Below are positions 56,458-64,000 of a stretch of DNA of 64,000 nucleotides, one piece after another. This stretch comes from JAUHXS01 sp965213575 (GTDB lineage Bacteria > Bacteroidota > Bacteroidia > Chitinophagales > JAUHXS01). The number at the start of each line of letters is the position of its first letter. Positions within the stretch are counted from its first letter, which is position 1. A model generated the notes under the pieces. That model saw only the letters and a program-made list of their open reading frames with translations. It ran no database searches and was not told where the DNA came from. The stretch spans positions 1 to 64,000 of the forward strand of contig CBDBZN010000018.1 in NCBI GenBank assembly GCA_965213575.1, given 5' to 3'. The position numbers and the translations under genes are program-made.

Positions 56458-57098
56458 CGAGAGATTGAGTTGGGTAGGAGTTTTTCCAATTTCTCAATGC
56501 TTGAATTTGAAGGAAAGGGAATGATGTCAATTTCGATGTTACGATCATTTATTTGGGTTAATATCACTGAAAAACTGGGTAATAGATTTATAGAATTTTC
56601 ACCTTTGAAATTATTTACCATATTTGTTATTTCATTAAATGAGCAAGTGCCATATTCGTATAAAATATTTTCTCCAAAGTTCCAATCATATTTAAATAGC
56701 TTACAATCTCGTGTCTTTTCTTTTAAAACAAAATATGCAGTATAGTACCAAACTTCACCCTCTCCAAATTTTTCTATGATAATAATTTCATCTGATTTTA
56801 TATTGTTTGTATGTGAATAATCAGTAAAACTATTCCAAAGGTTCTTCCGATTTGTTTGGATCAAGTTTTCTACCTCATGTAACCTTTGTAAATAAACGGT
56901 GTTAAATTTTGAAGAATCTTTTTTATTACTAAGAGCATCATATACCTTCGCAAGAGCCAAGGAATCAATAACATTTATCTTTACATCTGTAAGCTCAATA
57001 TTTTGAATTGGTTCTACCGAGGAAATTTTACTAGTATGAGTTTTATCAAGTTGGCAATTACTTAGTAAAATAATTAACCCTAATAAGTATATTTTCAT
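56448..57098 (-). CDS. Lipoprotein, candidate immunity protein
   Basis: This 216-residue lipoprotein (signal MKIYLLGLIILLSNC) has no domain I recognise. It starts 5 bases after the orphan RHS toxin gene with an M91-like metallopeptidase tip and on the same strand. Small lipoproteins directly behind RHS tips are the usual place for immunity genes. I infer that it protects against that tip, in or facing the periplasm. Its aromatic segments (GEGEVWYYTAYFVLKEK) have weak resemblance to the lipoprotein-like segment behind the other RHS tip. Confidence 0.65.
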   Translation of the reverse strand: MKIYLLGLIILLSNCQLDKTHTSKISSVEPIQNIELTDVKINVIDSLALAKVYDALSNKKDSSKFNTVYLQRLHEVENLIQTNRKNLWNSFTDYSHTNNIKSDEIIIIEKFGEGEVWYYTAYFVLKEKTRDCKLFKYDWNFGENILYEYGTCSFNEITNMVNNFKGENSINLLPSFSVILTQINDRNIEIDIIPFPSNSSIEKLEKLLPNSISRKH

Positions 57099-57103
57099 TT
57101 TAG

Positions 57104-58861
57104 TCAGTTTTTTTTGAGTTCTACATCTGCTTCAGTAGTTGTAACAGGAGCATCAGGAAAGAGAGTTGGAGAAATCCTAAGTGGCAAACCTTGTTCGAAG
57201 CGTAAGAAATTTTCTAGTTTTCTAGTTCGAACTTCATTAAATGATAACTTTTTAAATCTATCTTCACTCGTCAAGTCCACTCCAAAGATTAATCGCTCAG
57301 GATCAAAAAAGTTTGTGTTTTTAAGATTACTTTCGCCTAGATTATTAATATAGGAGTGTAACAATTCATGACCTAAACCTATTGATAAAGGACGATCTCT
57401 AGAACCCTTAACGTCAAATCCTCCTTTATTAGTTGGGCTAGTATTAAGTTTTATTACAGAACCAGTTCTCTTTCCCGTAGTTCCTTTAACATTTTTGTCT
57501 ATATCTGGAGTGGTGGAGTTTCCGTCTGTTGTTGGAATAATTGATATCACGTTTTCACTTGTGGTCAATGATTCAATCAGTGCTGTACCAAAATCTTTAT
57601 TATTACCACTTGGCTCCCCAGCTTTAACTACTGTCTTTTGCTCTGATAATTTAACATTAGCAATGTTATTATGTAGAAGAACTACAGTATTATCCTTTAG
57701 TAAAAGTAATTTTTCGCTGGTTAATTGTTGTAGGGCGTTAAATGTATTATTGACAAAGTCAGGATCACTAGAGGCTATTTTAATTATTTTTCCATATACA
57801 TCTCTAAACCAAATTGGATTATCACCAGCAAAACCATAAGAAGTAAAATCATGATATTTATCCGTTAATGGATCTCTGTTTTTCCTCCTCCCTAATCTAG
57901 CATCATATCCATACCCTTCGAATACGTAGTCATTTTCTGTACCATTCCATTCTTTTATAACTTCATACCCGTTAAACCCATAAGAATATTTAATCTCATC
58001 CGCCTCACACAGCGCATTCTCCATCCTGGTGATCTGGTAATCATCAAAATATACTCGGTATTCTTGATCACTGGTATTGGATAGATATACCTCAATATAC
58101 CCATCTTCTTTGATGCCTTTGGTGAGCATTAAGTGATCGTGTGTATCATCTAAGGTATCTCTCTTAGCTTTTCCTGAAGGCTTAGCCCCATCCATAGCAT
58201 CTTCGCTTACTGCGATTTGAGCACTATCTATCAGCACACTGTCTTTGTTGTACAACCTATAATTCAAGTAAGCAGTGGGAGTACCTTCATAGCTATCTCC
58301 GCCTAATAGAGGAAGTGGAAGGTTTAATATAGGGGGTATTAATTTAGCAACTTGCATTCCGTATTCTCCAATAGGGGTTAAGTAAGTTAATGGAGCCAGT
58401 ATAGCCATAATAGGCAGGCTCATCTCTTTACTTTTATCTTTTGATAGATTGGGTAAGAACTTAGCGTAGGCTTGCATGACTATGCTATCTCCTTGGAGCA
58501 CGGGAACTGTCTTTCTCAGCCCTTGAGCAGCACTTCCATCTTTATCTAAGGCTAATAATTTTAACTTATCCAACGAATCGGTATGGTTCATATGACTCAT
58601 AGCGGTGATATTGATGCTGTCATAGCTCTCATAGAACTGAGCTCTTTCTATTTCTTCTCTATCACCTTCCATCGTTGCTAAATAGCTTTCTATGGGGGTT
58701 TCGCAAGTAGGCATCAGCATACCGAATGGGTAGTAGTTTACGCACCAAAATTTGCTTTCTGATTTTTTCGCTACTTGCAGGTTTTTAGGTACTGGATTTT
58801 TTCCTACTACCTCTAAAGTTGGTTCGTGATTTTCTGATATGTCCAGTTTTTGACATCCCAT
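57104..58861 (-). CDS. Orphan RHS module with M91-like metallopeptidase tip
   Basis: This 585-residue protein begins MGCQKLDISENHEP, as orphan Bacteroidota RHS modules often do, enters the RHS core at VNYYPFGMLMPTCETP, and reaches the core end at YGYDARLGRRKNRDP and FTSYGFAGDNPIWFRD. The C-terminal tip has the zinc motif SIGLGHELLHSYIN (HELLH residues 498-502) and NEVRTRKLENFLRFEQGLP, which matches the M91/NleD-type effector metallopeptidase pattern. There is no signal peptide. Residues 40-290 are nearly identical to the big RHS protein at the right edge. Predicted to be a toxin cassette waiting to be recombined onto the full RHS. Confidence 0.8.
   Translation of the reverse strand: MGCQKLDISENHEPTLEVVGKNPVPKNLQVAKKSESKFWCVNYYPFGMLMPTCETPIESYLATMEGDREEIERAQFYESYDSINITAMSHMNHTDSLDKLKLLALDKDGSAAQGLRKTVPVLQGDSIVMQAYAKFLPNLSKDKSKEMSLPIMAILAPLTYLTPIGEYGMQVAKLIPPILNLPLPLLGGDSYEGTPTAYLNYRLYNKDSVLIDSAQIAVSEDAMDGAKPSGKAKRDTLDDTHDHLMLTKGIKEDGYIEVYLSNTSDQEYRVYFDDYQITRMENALCEADEIKYSYGFNGYEVIKEWNGTENDYVFEGYGYDARLGRRKNRDPLTDKYHDFTSYGFAGDNPIWFRDVYGKIIKIASSDPDFVNNTFNALQQLTSEKLLLLKDNTVVLLHNNIANVKLSEQKTVVKAGEPSGNNKDFGTALIESLTTSENVISIIPTTDGNSTTPDIDKNVKGTTGKRTGSVIKLNTSPTNKGGFDVKGSRDRPLSIGLGHELLHSYINNLGESNLKNTNFFDPERLIFGVDLTSEDRFKKLSFNEVRTRKLENFLRFEQGLPLRISPTLFPDAPVTTTEADVELKKN
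57995..58739. repeat. 745-bp RHS core duplicate, copy in orphan gene
   Basis: This segment matches 60861-61605 without gaps, with about a dozen single-base differences seen by eye. It ends where the two proteins diverge into different tips. Confidence 0.9.
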
Positions 58862-58900
58862 TCTGTCACTAAAGTACTTTTATTTTTTCATTCTCCCTAA

Positions 58901-58938
58901 TTTTTTCTTTCAGCTGAGTTTTCAGATGAAAGAAAAAA
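58901..58938. repeat. Inverted repeat upstream of orphan RHS
   Basis: TTTTTTCTTTCA (58901-58912) pairs with TGAAAGAAAAAA around a 14-base loop. It sits 40 bases upstream of the orphan RHS start and could be a terminator for the gene at 59136 or a regulatory site. Confidence 0.6.
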
Positions 58939-59064
58939 ACTTGTCCGACTTTTGGTGTGATCATACGTTTTTTAGAGTGATGGAGCGTATTAATAGGGCT
59001 TTATTTCTTTTTATTTTTGCTTTAATCCTTTCTCTCTAACCTTACAATAAAAATTTCATTGGAA

Positions 59065-59106
59065 TCCGTAGTCGCTGCCCTGAAAGCCTCGGCTACAGAC
59101 TACGGA
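59065..59106. repeat. Inverted repeat after large RHS gene
   Basis: TCCGTAGTC (59065-59073) and GACTACGGA (59098-59106) form a 9-bp stem around a 24-base GC-rich loop, just behind the stop of the large RHS gene. It lacks a T-run on the relevant strand. Confidence 0.6.
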
Positions 59107-59135
59107 CAGAGGTGTCAGCGGAGAGACTTACAGGC

Positions 59136-59914
59136 TCAATACTTCTTTAACAACTCTTCCGGATATTCTACATCTGGTATTGGTAACAAAAATTCCGACA
59201 ATGGTCTTGTATTCCATTGCTTTTTAAACCACTCTTCTTTTCCTTTTATTTGATAATCGTAATAACCAGGGGCAATTTGAAAGTCATAATACCCTTCTAC
59301 AAACTCTGCCTTCTTCCAAATTTTTTCTTCTGTCCAAAAACAAGTATCAACTAAAGAGCAGTTTGTTTTAAAATGAATGGCATCTTTGATTTCATCAAAA
59401 TAATAATCCCTTAAGTTAAATTGTACTGTTTCATAGGTGGCATATCCATTAGAACGATTTTTATGAAAGGGATAAAGTTTCCATATTTCATTAGTATTTT
59501 CCCTAAATCCAATCCAATCATAACTCGCATAATACCATTGCTTTGTAGAATCCTCTAAGCTATTCTGATTCCATTCTGCTGCTGTTGGCATTTCTACAAT
59601 GATAAAAGCAAATAATTTGAGAGAGTCAGGGCTATAGAAAATATCATCTACATAAATATTAACTTGATAACCTTTCTTACGATATTGATGGAGATAATGT
59701 AACTCATAATAATCTTTATTAATAAACTGATTGAATGTAAAAGCCAATAACATACTGTCCCTTCTTTTCTCTGCTTCTCCCATAACATCAGGAATGCTTT
59801 CTCGCATTTCCTGCAATTTTTGTTTCTGTCGCTCGTTTCTTCTGCAGGATGAAAATAACATTGAAAAGCAAACAATTATTAATACTAAGCCTGGATTATT
59901 CTCTTGAAAATCAA
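59136..59914 (-). other. Lipoprotein-like segment, possible separate immunity gene
   Basis: The last 235 or so residues of the large RHS frame have the structure of a separate lipoprotein: hydrophobic LVLIIVCFSMLF, lipobox SSC, then a charged mature part with WYYASYDWIGFREN. In another frame just upstream a TTG at 59914 gives IFKRIIQA, a perfect positively charged n-region that would join the hydrophobic stretch if one T were added near 59888. This gives a 260-codon gene overlapping the toxin end. I infer it is the toxin's immunity lipoprotein and that the fusion is either a sequence error or an unusual natural fusion. Confidence 0.55.
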
Positions 59915-62900
59915 TGGTAGTTTCTCGAGTATTAAGAAAAGTTTTAAGAGCTCTAGAATTACCCCTGTTAAGTGTTGGTATATCACCTGTTGTAAATTCT
60001 CCTATTCCATGTCCTGTTCCTTTAGCTACCTTAAGTTTTCTGCCTCCAGGAATGTTTGAACTACCTGTCCCACCTATTAAACGTCCAAGAATTCCATTTG
60101 CTACATTGTCTATATCGCCGCTCTTAAAATCAAGTTGTTTTACTTCTGTCGGCTTTGGCAAAGATGATCCCTGAAATGCTGCTAAATCTATTTGATATTC
60201 AAGTTGGAATTTTTCTATACCTTGACTTTCTGCATATTCGCTTAATGCTTGCACAAAACCCCTGGAGTAGGCTGTTCCCATACTATGAGTAACAATTTTA
60301 ATAGTCTCTCCCTCGGAAAGATTATCAAATATTTCAGCTGCCTGAGCCTGTCCCATGGCTTTTCCTGCTTGTATTCGTTTTATAGAATTTACATTCGAAT
60401 TCGCTGATAATTCAAATAAAGTTCCTCCCACAGCCCCTAAAATAGGGTTGCCGAAAAAAGAGCCTGCAATTCCACCTTCTATTAATCCTTCAAGAGCATT
60501 AAATGTTGTACTACCAATACCACCAGATGAACCGTCATAGTATCTAGCTGAATAATCCCCTATGACTTGTTGAACTTGTTTATCAAAACCGCCCCAATAT
60601 GAAGGATTCCCTCCACTTCCTCCATTAAACCCATTGATAAAAATAACAACATTCCCATCAGGATCAGTAGCTTGAATTGGAGTATTAAACACATATGCAT
60701 AAGGACTTTGATCGGGATACATTCTTGCCATATCATCAGAAGTTGGAGTTCTTCCTAAACGAGTGTCTAACCATCTTTCTCCTAAATCTACAACACCGCC
60801 AGTAGTGCTATAAACTTCATTCAAGTTTTCCTTACCATTAAACCCGAATGGATACCTCAACTCATCCGCCTCACACAGCGCATTCTCCATCCTGGTGATC
60901 TGGTAATCATCAAAATATACTCGGTATTCTTGATCACTGGTGTTGGATAGATATACCTCAATATACCCATCTTCTTTGATGCCTTTAGTGAGCATTAAGT
61001 GATCGTGTGTATCATCTAAGGTATCTCTCTTAGCTTTTCCTGAAGGCTTAGCCCCATCCATAGCCTCTTCGCTTACTGCTATTTGAGCACTATCTATCAG
61101 CACACTGTCTTTGTTGTACAACCTATAATTCAAGTAAGCAGTGGGAGTACCTTCATAGCTATCTCCGCCTAATAGAGGAAGTGGAAGGTTTAATATAGGG
61201 GGTATTAATTTAGCAACTTGCATTCCGTATTCTCCAATAGGGGTTAAGTAAGTTAATGGAGCCAGTATAGCCATAATAGGCAGGCTCATCTCTTTACTTT
61301 TATCTTTTGATAGATTGGGTAAGAACTTAGCGTAGGCTTGCATGACTATGCTATCTCCTTTGAGCACGGGAACTGTCTTTCTCAGCCCTTGAGCAGCACT
61401 TCCATCTTTATCTAAGGCTAATACTTTTAACTTATCCAACGAATCGGTATGGTTCATTTGACTCATAGCGGTGATGTTGATGCTGTCATAGCTCTCATAG
61501 AACTGAGCTCTTTCTATTTCTTCTCTATCATCTTCCATCGTTGCTAAATAGCTTTCTATGGGGGTCTCGCAAGTGGGCATCAGCATACCGAAGGGGTAGT
61601 AGTTTTGAGTAGAGACGATGTCGGGGGCGTAGGAGAGGTTTAAAATACATGCTTGTCCATCAGTTGTCCAAGTAGGATCATTATTCTCTACAGCACTAGA
61701 TAATCCTAATGTCCCATCAAAACCATTAGGTGATAGATCTTGAACTACCTGACCACTTCCTTCTTCAAAATTCCAATATGCCAAAAGACCTATTTCTGCA
61801 CCAGTTAGCTTAGTACTCATTGAATTTTGAATCTCTGTTTGCGAGCGTTCAATATTCCAAATTCTTACTTCATCTATGCCTCCTAGAAAAGGTACAAATC
61901 CGTTTGTATTGAAAGAACCAATAATAATATCTTCTGTACTTGTTAAATCGGTTGAAGAAATAGTAGACCCATCTATACTACCATCTATATATAGTGTAAC
62001 ATCAATACCTGACCTTACCAATGCAATATGATGCCAACTATTATCTTTAATATATGTAGCTCCAGTAATTACTGTTGACTCAGATATTTGGACACCAATT
62101 GTTGACGAGATGGGGTTTACGAAAATTTTATAACCCAAGTTTCCTCCATCAATATTATTAATAATTCCATAGGGGGTAGTGGTAGCTGAATCAGCTTTTA
62201 TCCAAGCCTCTATTGTAAAGTTTCCAGTACCTAAGTTCTGATTTGGAGCATACGGAACTCTGACATAGTCATCATTCCCATCAAAACTTAAACTACTACA
62301 AATCTCTGTTTGACTAATTATCGCCAACTTCTTATCTGTTACCACTGCCAGCACATTCCCTAAATGGTTGGTGAGTTCGTAGCTTTTATCGCCTCGGGTG
62401 AGCTTTGATGAAGCTGCACGCTGCTTTTTAACCCCCACCCTACTACTTCCATAGATCATGTGCTCATTAACTTCATAAGTTCCTGCTGGTGCATCCCCTC
62501 TATAAGTCGCCAAAATATTTCCACTGGCATCTCTCACATAATTAGTGGTTATCCAAGTAAGTGGGTCAGTAGGGTCAGATTTAACGATTTTCCTTATTCG
62601 ATTTCCGTTGCCGTCGTATTCAAAAGTTAAGTCAGGTTTGCTGCTACCCATTATTCGTTTTACTTCTTTTACTTTTCCATATACTGTCCAATCGATGGAT
62701 TCTATATCTTCAGAAAAATCTGCTGTCAGATTTCCGACAGCATCATAGTCATAATTACCCGGATCTTGATTTTCGATATCCATCATCCAGTTACTGTTGA
62801 TAATGGTATCCTCTACATAGTCTAGTTTATTTGTACCTGTAATATAGTGGTAACCCATTTGATCCATATCCAAATTAGTAGCCGTAGCATTCCGTTTTAA

Positions 62901-64000
62901 TCGTAATATATTGCCATTGGCATCATATTGAAGATTAGTCTTATAACGATCGTCTTCGGTAGCACCCCATACATTATTTTCAAAATCAAAATCAGCATAT
63001 GCTTTCATTTGTTTGATCCTGTTAAGCTGGTCGTATCGGTAAGCATGAAGTTGGGTGGTTTTTTCATCACCTCCGGAGCCACTCCCTGCCCCTCCTGTAA
63101 GGATAGGAGTAGCCAAAGATGTCACCATATGGCTGATATTTCCATTGTATAAGTTAGGTGCTGCAGTGCCTATATTGGGTAAGGCTGTAATAGATGTTAG
63201 AAATTGCTGATTACCGCTAATGGCAGTATAATCGTTATTGTGATATCCTAAACTAAACCCATACGCATCTTTAGCAATATAGCTATTCAGATTATTGGTA
63301 CTGTCTGCATAGCCGTCTTGCCCGGGATCATATGGGGGATTAAGGGCATTACTATTAACATTTTTAACCCAGCCTTGTAACGTATAAGCATAATCATAAG
63401 CTTGTACCTTATCCTCACCGATTTCCACTCTTGCTAAAGGACCGTGTTGGTAATAAAAATATTTTGCATCTCTTTCCCAGCAAATACCATCTTTACTAGT
63501 CAGTACTTGTGTAATCCTGTTATCTGCATCATAGCAATATTGGTGATGAAAAGCATCAGGCATTCCCCCTTGGTAATAGATAAAATTGACATTACCTGAA
63601 ACTAAGTCATATTCATAATCAATTTTTTTAAATTCTTCATTTATAGCGGTCAATGTAGGATTTTGTTGCACCAAAGTTTTAACATTTCCATGAATATCGT
63701 AACTATAGTGTGTTAAATATTCAGGATTATCATCGCCATCATTGTCGATTGATACACTACTAACTCGATTTCTTAAATTATTTTGTGAGATAAAGAGCGT
63801 AGAAGGTTGGCTATAAGTTGTCTTAGTGACTTCTGTTTGGGTGCCTGATGGCAAAAAGTTAGCGATAAACTCATCTTGATAAGGTATTTGGCTGCCACCT
63901 GTTATTAAAGAGGCAGGATCAGTAGATGTTTCTATTTCACCCACTTCAATAATCCTTCCTAAATTATCATATTGTGTGTAAGAATATTGCGGGTCCGGCT
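59136..64000 (-). CDS. Large RHS-repeat protein with lipase-like tip, 5' partial
   Basis: The frame is open to the right window edge (YTQYDNLGRIIEVGE before the GTG at 63944), so this is the C-terminal part of a much larger RHS protein. Numbered from 63944: YD-type repeats, then ELTNHLGNVLAVVTD, a LamG/concanavalin-like domain (about residues 545-765), the RHS core shared with the orphan gene, and the core end YPFGFNGKENLNE, LGERWLDTRLGRTPTSDD. The tip begins NVVIFINGFNGGSGG, with a lipase-like nucleophile elbow THSMG (Ser near 1221), a glycine-zipper-like segment, and a possible catalytic His in GTGHGIGEF. After residue 1350 the frame runs into a lipoprotein-like segment with lipobox FSSC (Cys 1367). 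That fusion may be a one-base error. Confidence 0.85.
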   Translation of the reverse strand, partial: PDPQYSYTQYDNLGRIIEVGEIETSTDPASLITGGSQIPYQDEFIANFLPSGTQTEVTKTTYSQPSTLFISQNNLRNRVSSVSIDNDGDDNPEYLTHYSYDIHGNVKTLVQQNPTLTAINEEFKKIDYEYDLVSGNVNFIYYQGGMPDAFHHQYCYDADNRITQVLTSKDGICWERDAKYFYYQHGPLARVEIGEDKVQAYDYAYTLQGWVKNVNSNALNPPYDPGQDGYADSTNNLNSYIAKDAYGFSLGYHNNDYTAISGNQQFLTSITALPNIGTAAPNLYNGNISHMVTSLATPILTGGAGSGSGGDEKTTQLHAYRYDQLNRIKQMKAYADFDFENNVWGATEDDRYKTNLQYDANGNILRLKRNATATNLDMDQMGYHYITGTNKLDYVEDTIINSNWMMDIENQDPGNYDYDAVGNLTADFSEDIESIDWTVYGKVKEVKRIMGSSKPDLTFEYDGNGNRIRKIVKSDPTDPLTWITTNYVRDASGNILATYRGDAPAGTYEVNEHMIYGSSRVGVKKQRAASSKLTRGDKSYELTNHLGNVLAVVTDKKLAIISQTEICSSLSFDGNDDYVRVPYAPNQNLGTGNFTIEAWIKADSATTTPYGIINNIDGGNLGYKIFVNPISSTIGVQISESTVITGATYIKDNSWHHIALVRSGIDVTLYIDGSIDGSTISSTDLTSTEDIIIGSFNTNGFVPFLGGIDEVRIWNIERSQTEIQNSMSTKLTGAEIGLLAYWNFEEGSGQVVQDLSPNGFDGTLGLSSAVENNDPTWTTDGQACILNLSYAPDIVSTQNYYPFGMLMPTCETPIESYLATMEDDREEIERAQFYESYDSINITAMSQMNHTDSLDKLKVLALDKDGSAAQGLRKTVPVLKGDSIVMQAYAKFLPNLSKDKSKEMSLPIMAILAPLTYLTPIGEYGMQVAKLIPPILNLPLPLLGGDSYEGTPTAYLNYRLYNKDSVLIDSAQIAVSEEAMDGAKPSGKAKRDTLDDTHDHLMLTKGIKEDGYIEVYLSNTSDQEYRVYFDDYQITRMENALCEADELRYPFGFNGKENLNEVYSTTGGVVDLGERWLDTRLGRTPTSDDMARMYPDQSPYAYVFNTPIQATDPDGNVVIFINGFNGGSGGNPSYWGGFDKQVQQVIGDYSARYYDGSSGGIGSTTFNALEGLIEGGIAGSFFGNPILGAVGGTLFELSANSNVNSIKRIQAGKAMGQAQAAEIFDNLSEGETIKIVTHSMGTAYSRGFVQALSEYAESQGIEKFQLEYQIDLAAFQGSSLPKPTEVKQLDFKSGDIDNVANGILGRLIGGTGSSNIPGGRKLKVAKGTGHGIGEFTTGDIPTLNRGNSRALKTFLNTRETTIDFQENNPGLVLIIVCFSMLFSSCRRNERQKQKLQEMRESIPDVMGEAEKRRDSMLLAFTFNQFINKDYYELHYLHQYRKKGYQVNIYVDDIFYSPDSLKLFAFIIVEMPTAAEWNQNSLEDSTKQWYYASYDWIGFRENTNEIWKLYPFHKNRSNGYATYETVQFNLRDYYFDEIKDAIHFKTNCSLVDTCFWTEEKIWKKAEFVEGYYDFQIAPGYYDYQIKGKEEWFKKQWNTRPLSEFLLPIPDVEYPEELLKKY
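60861..61605. repeat. 745-bp RHS core duplicate, copy in large gene
   Basis: This segment matches 57995-58739 without gaps. It encodes RHS core residues from NYYPFGMLMP to ENALCEADE. Confidence 0.9.

Noticed and set aside
47594..56475. Integron-type gene-cassette array
   Set aside because: The regular boundary repeat suggested attC sites, but the repeat lacks the inverted core pairs of attC, is too short at most sites, and no integrase gene is visible.
59648..59875. A 75-codon minus-strand frame
   Set aside because: It overlaps the lipoprotein-like segment in another frame and has no start context or family resemblance.
1..64000. CRISPR array
   Set aside because: No series of regularly spaced direct repeats was seen on either strand.

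Overview
The window looks like chromosomal DNA of an AT-rich member of the Bacteroidota. The support is a bacillithiol deacetylase (bshB1), type IX secretion C-terminal domains, a SusC-like TonB receptor with a carboxypeptidase-like N-terminal domain, a remnant of a gliding-motility-associated C-terminal domain, the ligase-associated DNA-repair cluster typical of the phylum and its neighbours, and Bacteroidota-style RHS proteins. Genus and order cannot be set from sequence reading alone.

Layout. 1-4.5 kb: 3' part of the ligase-associated repair operon (ATP-dependent ligase, DEXH helicase, PdeM-like phosphoesterase). 4.8-6.6 kb: glycosyltransferase plus methyltransferase, then a tRNA-Arg(ACG). 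7.2-14.7 kb: metabolic and secreted genes (L-2-hydroxyglutarate oxidase, membrane phosphoesterase, M1 peptidase, BshB1, DUF6157). 14.8-17.8 kb: a kinase-less CHASE3 membrane protein, a DUF3095 protein with nucleotidyl-cyclase-like motifs and a sulfotransferase. 17.9-25.3 kb: redox enzymes, a histidine kinase, and a beta-helix lipoprotein next to a TonB receptor. 25.4-33.0 kb: CorA, a YfgM-like protein, PdhA, RecF, a copper-handling set and a DUF721/DciA-like gene. 33.0-38.3 kb: a response regulator and two histidine kinases in one overlapping run. 38.4-45.2 kb: a very large ABCG-type transporter, FtsE, two glycosyltransferases and a conserved hypothetical. 45.3-47.4 kb: a type-IX-secreted PKD protein.

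47.6-64 kb is the accessory part. All its genes point left. It first holds a cassette-like series of surface or tail-fibre-like proteins (tail-collar and S74 endosialidase-chaperone types sharing the same signal-peptide DNA), membrane glycosyltransferases, a methyltransferase and lipoproteins. These are separated by short repeats and by a decayed REP-associated transposase bounded by inverted REP-like palindromes. It then holds a polymorphic RHS toxin locus. One large RHS protein runs off the right edge and carries a lipase-like tip that is read in frame into a lipoprotein-like segment. A shorter orphan RHS module carries an M91/NleD-like metallopeptidase tip and is followed 5 bp later by a lipoprotein that is a candidate immunity protein. 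The two RHS genes share a near-identical 745-bp core, as expected for tip exchange.

Quality note. Sixteen reading-frame breaks were traced in otherwise conserved genes. Thirteen lie in 1-8 kb, one at 11.63 kb, and two between 42.9 and 44.2 kb. Fourteen are explained by one extra base in a short homopolymer and two by one missing base. Long genes elsewhere are intact. I treat these genes as probably functional, with sequence errors, and give whole-gene spans across the breaks.
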